64,000 nucleotides of DNA from Pseudoflavonifractor_A sp022772585 (GTDB lineage Bacteria > Bacillota > Clostridia > Oscillospirales > Oscillospiraceae): assembly GCF_052065415.1 (NCBI RefSeq), contig NZ_JBQHUB010000006.1:43833-107832 (forward strand), in the 5' to 3' direction. This document shows, one piece after another, positions 61,348-64,000 of the stretch. The translations under genes and the position numbers were made by a program. How positions within the stretch are numbered: the first letter of the stretch is position 1; every line of letters begins with the position of its first letter. A model generated the notes under the pieces. The model saw only the letters and a list, made by a program, of their open reading frames with translations, made no database searches and was not told where the DNA came from.

Positions 61348-61986
61348 TCACTCTTTCGCCTCGTCGATATAGCTGTACAGGGTGTACTTGGAGATGCCGA
61401 AGAATTTGCACACCTTGTCGCCGCTCTTGGTGATGAGAAAGGCCCCGGTGTTGTTGAGGAACTGGATGGCCTTCACCTTATCCTCCTTGTTCATCAGCGC
61501 CACCGGCTTGCCCACCACCCGGACGCTCTGCTCAATGAGCTCGTCCAGCAGGTCGCTGACGTTGCGGGCGATGGGCTCGGGCTCCCGGGTCTCCTGCTCC
61601 GTACTGGTGAACTGCTTGAGATTGTTCTCCATGGCCAGCATCAGGGTGATGTCGTAGTTGATGCCGAAGATGCCCACGGCCTCCCCGCTGTCATCCCGGA
61701 TATAAAAGGTGCTGGACTTGAGGATCTTGCCGTCCTTGGTGCGGGTCAGGTAGGCTACATGGTCTTTCAGCTTGGTGCGGTCGCTGTTCAGGGCCTCCAG
61801 CACCACATGGGAAGGTCCGTCCCCCACCTTCCGTCCGGTGACATGGCCGTTCTCGATGGCCACGATGGAGCTCTCTGCGTCGTTGGAGATCAGGTCGTGG
61901 ACCACCACCTCGCAGTTTGGCCCGAACTGCTGGGCGATCCCCTTGGCCAGCTGAAACAAAAACTGGAGCACAGATGCCTCAGGCAT
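61348..61986 (-). CDS. YheO/DauR-type regulator (PAS-like sensor plus C-terminal helix-turn-helix)
   Basis: 212 residues from the ATG at 61986, preceded by AAAAGGAGG. The N-terminal YheO-type PAS domain is recognised from LAKGIAQQFGPNCEVVVHDLISNDAESSIVAIENGHVTGRKVGDGPS and DDSGEAVGIFGINYDIT; the C-terminal DNA-binding part is KVKAIQFLNNTGAFLITKSGDKVCKFFGISKYTLYSYIDEA. It is divergent from the ssnA-like gene and probably controls it. The sensed ligand is unknown. Confidence 0.85.
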   Translation of the reverse strand: MPEASVLQFLFQLAKGIAQQFGPNCEVVVHDLISNDAESSIVAIENGHVTGRKVGDGPSHVVLEALNSDRTKLKDHVAYLTRTKDGKILKSSTFYIRDDSGEAVGIFGINYDITLMLAMENNLKQFTSTEQETREPEPIARNVSDLLDELIEQSVRVVGKPVALMNKEDKVKAIQFLNNTGAFLITKSGDKVCKFFGISKYTLYSYIDEAKE

Positions 61987-62165
61987 AAAACATCTCCTCC
62001 TTTTCCGGTGTATGGCGCGGTCCCGGAGCCGGGCGGATGGAGGAATATTTCCCACACCATCGGATTTTGCCGCGCTGTATCATTTTTATCTATTTTATCA
62101 TATCAGGTCACAATTACAAGAAAAAATCTGTTTGCTAAAAAAATTTTTGCCAAGCTGAAAAAGGG

Positions 62166-62194
62166 TTGATTTTCTCAAAATAATATGTTAGACT
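62166..62194 (+). promoter_or_regulatory. Promoter of the ssnA-like gene
   Basis: TTGATT (62166-62171), 17-bp spacer, TAGACT (62189-62194). The surrounding 62090-62225 is AT-rich. Confidence 0.6.
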
Positions 62195-62414
62195 GTGAGT
62201 GTAAAAAGAGTTATATCTATGCAAATTGACCAAACTCATCATATCAGTTGTGGCTGCAACGAAGTGCTTCGCGCACGGGCTGAATGAACGTCTTTCATTT
62301 CGGCCGTCCGCGGCGGCCGGGCTGGAAGGACGCTCATTTCAATGGGGGTCCTTTTTCTTTTTCCCGCCGGACGCCGGACCCCCATCACATCCATCCAAAA
62401 AGGAGGAATTACAC
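62195..62414 (+). other. Leader of the ssnA-like gene
   Basis: About 215 nt of untranslated leader. Bases 62240-62345 contain several short imperfect inverted repeats (GAAG/CTTC, GGCTGAA/TTCGGCC-like, GGCCG/CGGCC). They are less perfect than the triple-hairpin elements; role unclear. AGGAGG at 62401 is the ribosome site. Confidence 0.45.
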
Positions 62415-63755
62415 ATGCTGCTGGTCGGAAACGGAAAACTCATCACCCGCAACGAAACACTCCCCTATCTGGAGGACGGTGCCGTCGCTATTGACGGTCA
62501 GCTCATCAAGGAAGTGGGCCCCTTTGCCGAGCTCAAGGCCAAATACCCGGACGCTCAGTTTGTGGACGCCAAAGGCGGCGTCATCATGCCCGGCCTCATC
62601 AACGCCCACACCCATATTTACTCCGGCCTGGCCCGGGGACTGAGCATCAACGGCTTCAACCCCACCAACTTTTTTGAGGTGCTGGATGGTCAGTGGTGGT
62701 ATATCGACCGTCACCTGACTCTGGACGGCACCCGGGCCTGCGCCTACGCCACCGTGCTGGACTGCATCCGGGACGGCGTCACCACCATCTTCGACCACCA
62801 CGCCTCCTTCTGTGAGATCCCCGGCTCCCTCTTCGCCATCAAGGACGTGTGCCAGGAGCTGGGCATTCGCGCCAACCTGTGCTATGAGGTCAGCGAGCGG
62901 GACGGCATGGAAAAGTGCGACCAGGCCATTCAGGAGAACGCCGACTTCGCACGCTGGTGTAAGGAGCAGGACGACGATATGATCCAGGCCATGTTCGGCG
63001 GCCACGCCCTGTTCACCATCTCGGACCAGACCTTTGAGAAGATGGTCAAGGCCAATGATGGGCTCACCGGCTTCCACATCCACGTGGCCGAGGGCATGAA
63101 CGACGTGTACGACTCCCTGCGCAACTACGGCTGCCGCCCGGTGAACCGCCTGCTCTACAACGGCATTCTGGGCGAAAAGACCATGCTGGGCCACTGCATC
63201 CACGTCTCCCCCGCCGAGATGGAGATCATCAGGGAGACGGGCACCATGGTGGTCAACAATCCCGAGTCCAACATGGGCAACGCCGTGGGCTGCGCCCCCA
63301 CCCTCCAGCTCTGCCAGAAGGGTATCCTGGTGGGCCTGGGCACCGACGCCTACACCCACGACATGCTGGAGAGCCTGAAGGTCATCCTGCCCATGCAGCG
63401 CCACAATGTGGCCCAGCCCAACGTGGGCTGGTGCGAGACCACCGGCATGCTCTTCCGCAACAACCCCCGGATCGCCGCCCGCTATTTCAAGAAGCCTCTT
63501 GGCATCCTGGCGGAGGGCGCCGCCGCCGACGTGATCGTCATGGACTACAAGCCCTTCACCCCCTTCTCCGACGCCAATATCGACGGCCACATGCTCTTCG
63601 GCATGATGGGCAAAAACTGCCGCACCACCATCATCAACGGCAAGGTGGTCTACCAGGACCGGGAGTTCGTGGGCATCGACGAGGACCGCATCAACGCCTG
63701 GTGCATGGAGCAGTCCAAAAAGCTCTGGGGCGAGCTCAACCACTGTACTTATTAA
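62415..63755 (+). CDS. ssnA: SsnA-like aminohydrolase
   Basis: 446 residues, close to the E. coli SsnA length. Metal-dependent amidohydrolase: His65 and His67 in NAHTHIYSG, GFHIHVAEG, MLGHCIHVS and LGTDAYTHDM. The segment INGFNPTNFFEVLDGQWWYIDRHLTLDGTRACAYA is characteristic of SsnA. In E. coli ssnA lies among xanthine dehydrogenase-type and purine-related genes, so a role in purine or related ring breakdown is inferred. The ATG at 62415 follows AGGAGGAATTACAC. The last 23 codons and 42 bp beyond are repeated 203 bp downstream. Confidence 0.85.
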   Translation: MLLVGNGKLITRNETLPYLEDGAVAIDGQLIKEVGPFAELKAKYPDAQFVDAKGGVIMPGLINAHTHIYSGLARGLSINGFNPTNFFEVLDGQWWYIDRHLTLDGTRACAYATVLDCIRDGVTTIFDHHASFCEIPGSLFAIKDVCQELGIRANLCYEVSERDGMEKCDQAIQENADFARWCKEQDDDMIQAMFGGHALFTISDQTFEKMVKANDGLTGFHIHVAEGMNDVYDSLRNYGCRPVNRLLYNGILGEKTMLGHCIHVSPAEMEIIRETGTMVVNNPESNMGNAVGCAPTLQLCQKGILVGLGTDAYTHDMLESLKVILPMQRHNVAQPNVGWCETTGMLFRNNPRIAARYFKKPLGILAEGAAADVIVMDYKPFTPFSDANIDGHMLFGMMGKNCRTTIINGKVVYQDREFVGIDEDRINAWCMEQSKKLWGELNHCTY

Positions 63756-64000
63756 ATGCGCAAAGCAGCGTTGATGCGGTCCTCTCCAAGTGTTTTGCCA
63801 ACGGCAAAACCTTGATGCCGGGGCAATTCATTTGCCCCGCGCAGATCAAAGCATATGGGCCCCCGCACGGCCACGCCGGGCGGGGAAGGCGCATCAACGC
63901 CTGGTGCATGGAGCAGTCCAAAAAGCTCTGGGGCGAGCTCAACCACTGTACTTATTAAATGCGCAAAGCAGCGTTGATGCGGTCCTCTCCAAGTGTTTTG
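63687..64000. repeat. 203-bp tandem repeat covering the ssnA 3' end
   Basis: Bases 63687-63797 are repeated exactly at 63890-64000, which is the window edge, so the period is 203 bp and the second unit is incomplete. Each unit holds the last codons of ssnA, the stop, and a spacer. Within unit 1, GAGGACCGCATCAACGC (63681-63697, coding) is the perfect inverse of 63768-63784, downstream of the stop. Confidence 0.9.
63792..63885. repeat. Triple-hairpin intergenic element 4
   Basis: GTTTTGCC/GGCAAAAC (63792-63810), GGGGCAA/TTGCCCC (63820-63838), and a GC-rich stem CCCCGC-A-CGGC / GCCG-G-GCGGGG (63861-63885). Lies between the two copies of the ssnA 3' end. Confidence 0.7.

Noticed and set aside
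63687..64000. CRISPR array
   Set aside because: Only two visible copies, a 203-bp period containing coding sequence, and no cas genes anywhere in the window.

Overview
The window looks like a chromosomal segment of a GC-rich, Gram-positive-type gut anaerobe of the Clostridia, most like the Oscillospiraceae (Flavonifractor/Intestinimonas-like). The reasons are the clostridial gene set (FabK enoyl reductase, single-chain PurL, ThiW, T-box and TPP leaders, lipoprotein-anchored ABC binding proteins, SecA with a zinc tail, a DUF6514-like protein), Shine-Dalgarno sites of the AGGAGG type, TTGACA-17-TATAAT promoters, and strongly GC-biased codon use. The genus is an inference. Most of the window is ordinary housekeeping and transport; there is no phage, CRISPR array or recognisable IS element.

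Layout. 1-6430: fatty acid synthesis operon accA(partial)-fabH-fabK-fabD-fabG-fabF-fabZ followed by its own-promoter MarR regulator. 6497-9776: a P-loop ATPase of unknown role, then a CstA-family transporter behind a T-box leader whose specifier reads as isoleucine. 9845-18257: an eleven-gene thiamine salvage operon on the minus strand, driven by a consensus promoter and a TPP riboswitch, containing thiD, a thiamine-binding protein, thiW, thiM, thiE, a HAD phosphatase, tenA, a ThiXYZ-type pyrimidine transporter and an M20 hydrolase that fits YlmB. 18318-24105: an NSS-type symporter, an MBOAT/SGNH acyltransferase pair, small proteins and a zinc phospholipase C-like protein. 24259-29249: a livKHMGF branched-chain amino acid ABC operon. 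29312-34525: an SDR reductase, tRNA-Val(GAC), an FbpABC-like ABC transporter and a COG4087-type HAD protein. 34700-38090: a small accessory patch with an enolase-superfamily enzyme, a broken APC permease, a GntR regulator and hairpin-rich spacers. 38344-47631: purL, a peptide-type binding lipoprotein, pgeF and secA. 47921-54577: a secreted 5'-nucleotidase, miaA, a MarR/TauE pair, an HD hydrolase and mnmE. 54578-63755: an AT-rich segment with two perfect DnaA boxes, then purine-related genes (NCS2 permease, two ATZ/TRZ-type amidohydrolases, one SsnA-like with a YheO-like regulator), prfC and a HAD phosphatase.

How the genes work together. The fab genes cover acyl chain initiation and elongation except ACP and AccB, which must lie elsewhere. 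The thi operon contains salvage and transport functions but no thiC or thiG, so this locus points to thiamine made from imported or recycled pyrimidine and thiazole pieces. Two loci (the T-box-cstA unit and livKHMGF) suggest amino acid uptake, and two loci (55-58 kb and 61-64 kb) suggest purine or related heterocycle breakdown.

The least explained signals are in the spacers. Five intergenic sites (36.0, 37.8, 44.7, 50.1 and 63.8 kb) carry runs of three or more near-perfect hairpins whose sequences differ but whose layout is alike. Two of them lie between a gene's 3' end and a second direct copy of that same 3' end (secA and the ssnA-like gene), the latter as a 203-bp tandem repeat running off the window. 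The purine permease leader also has long-range pairing that suggests an unassigned structured RNA.
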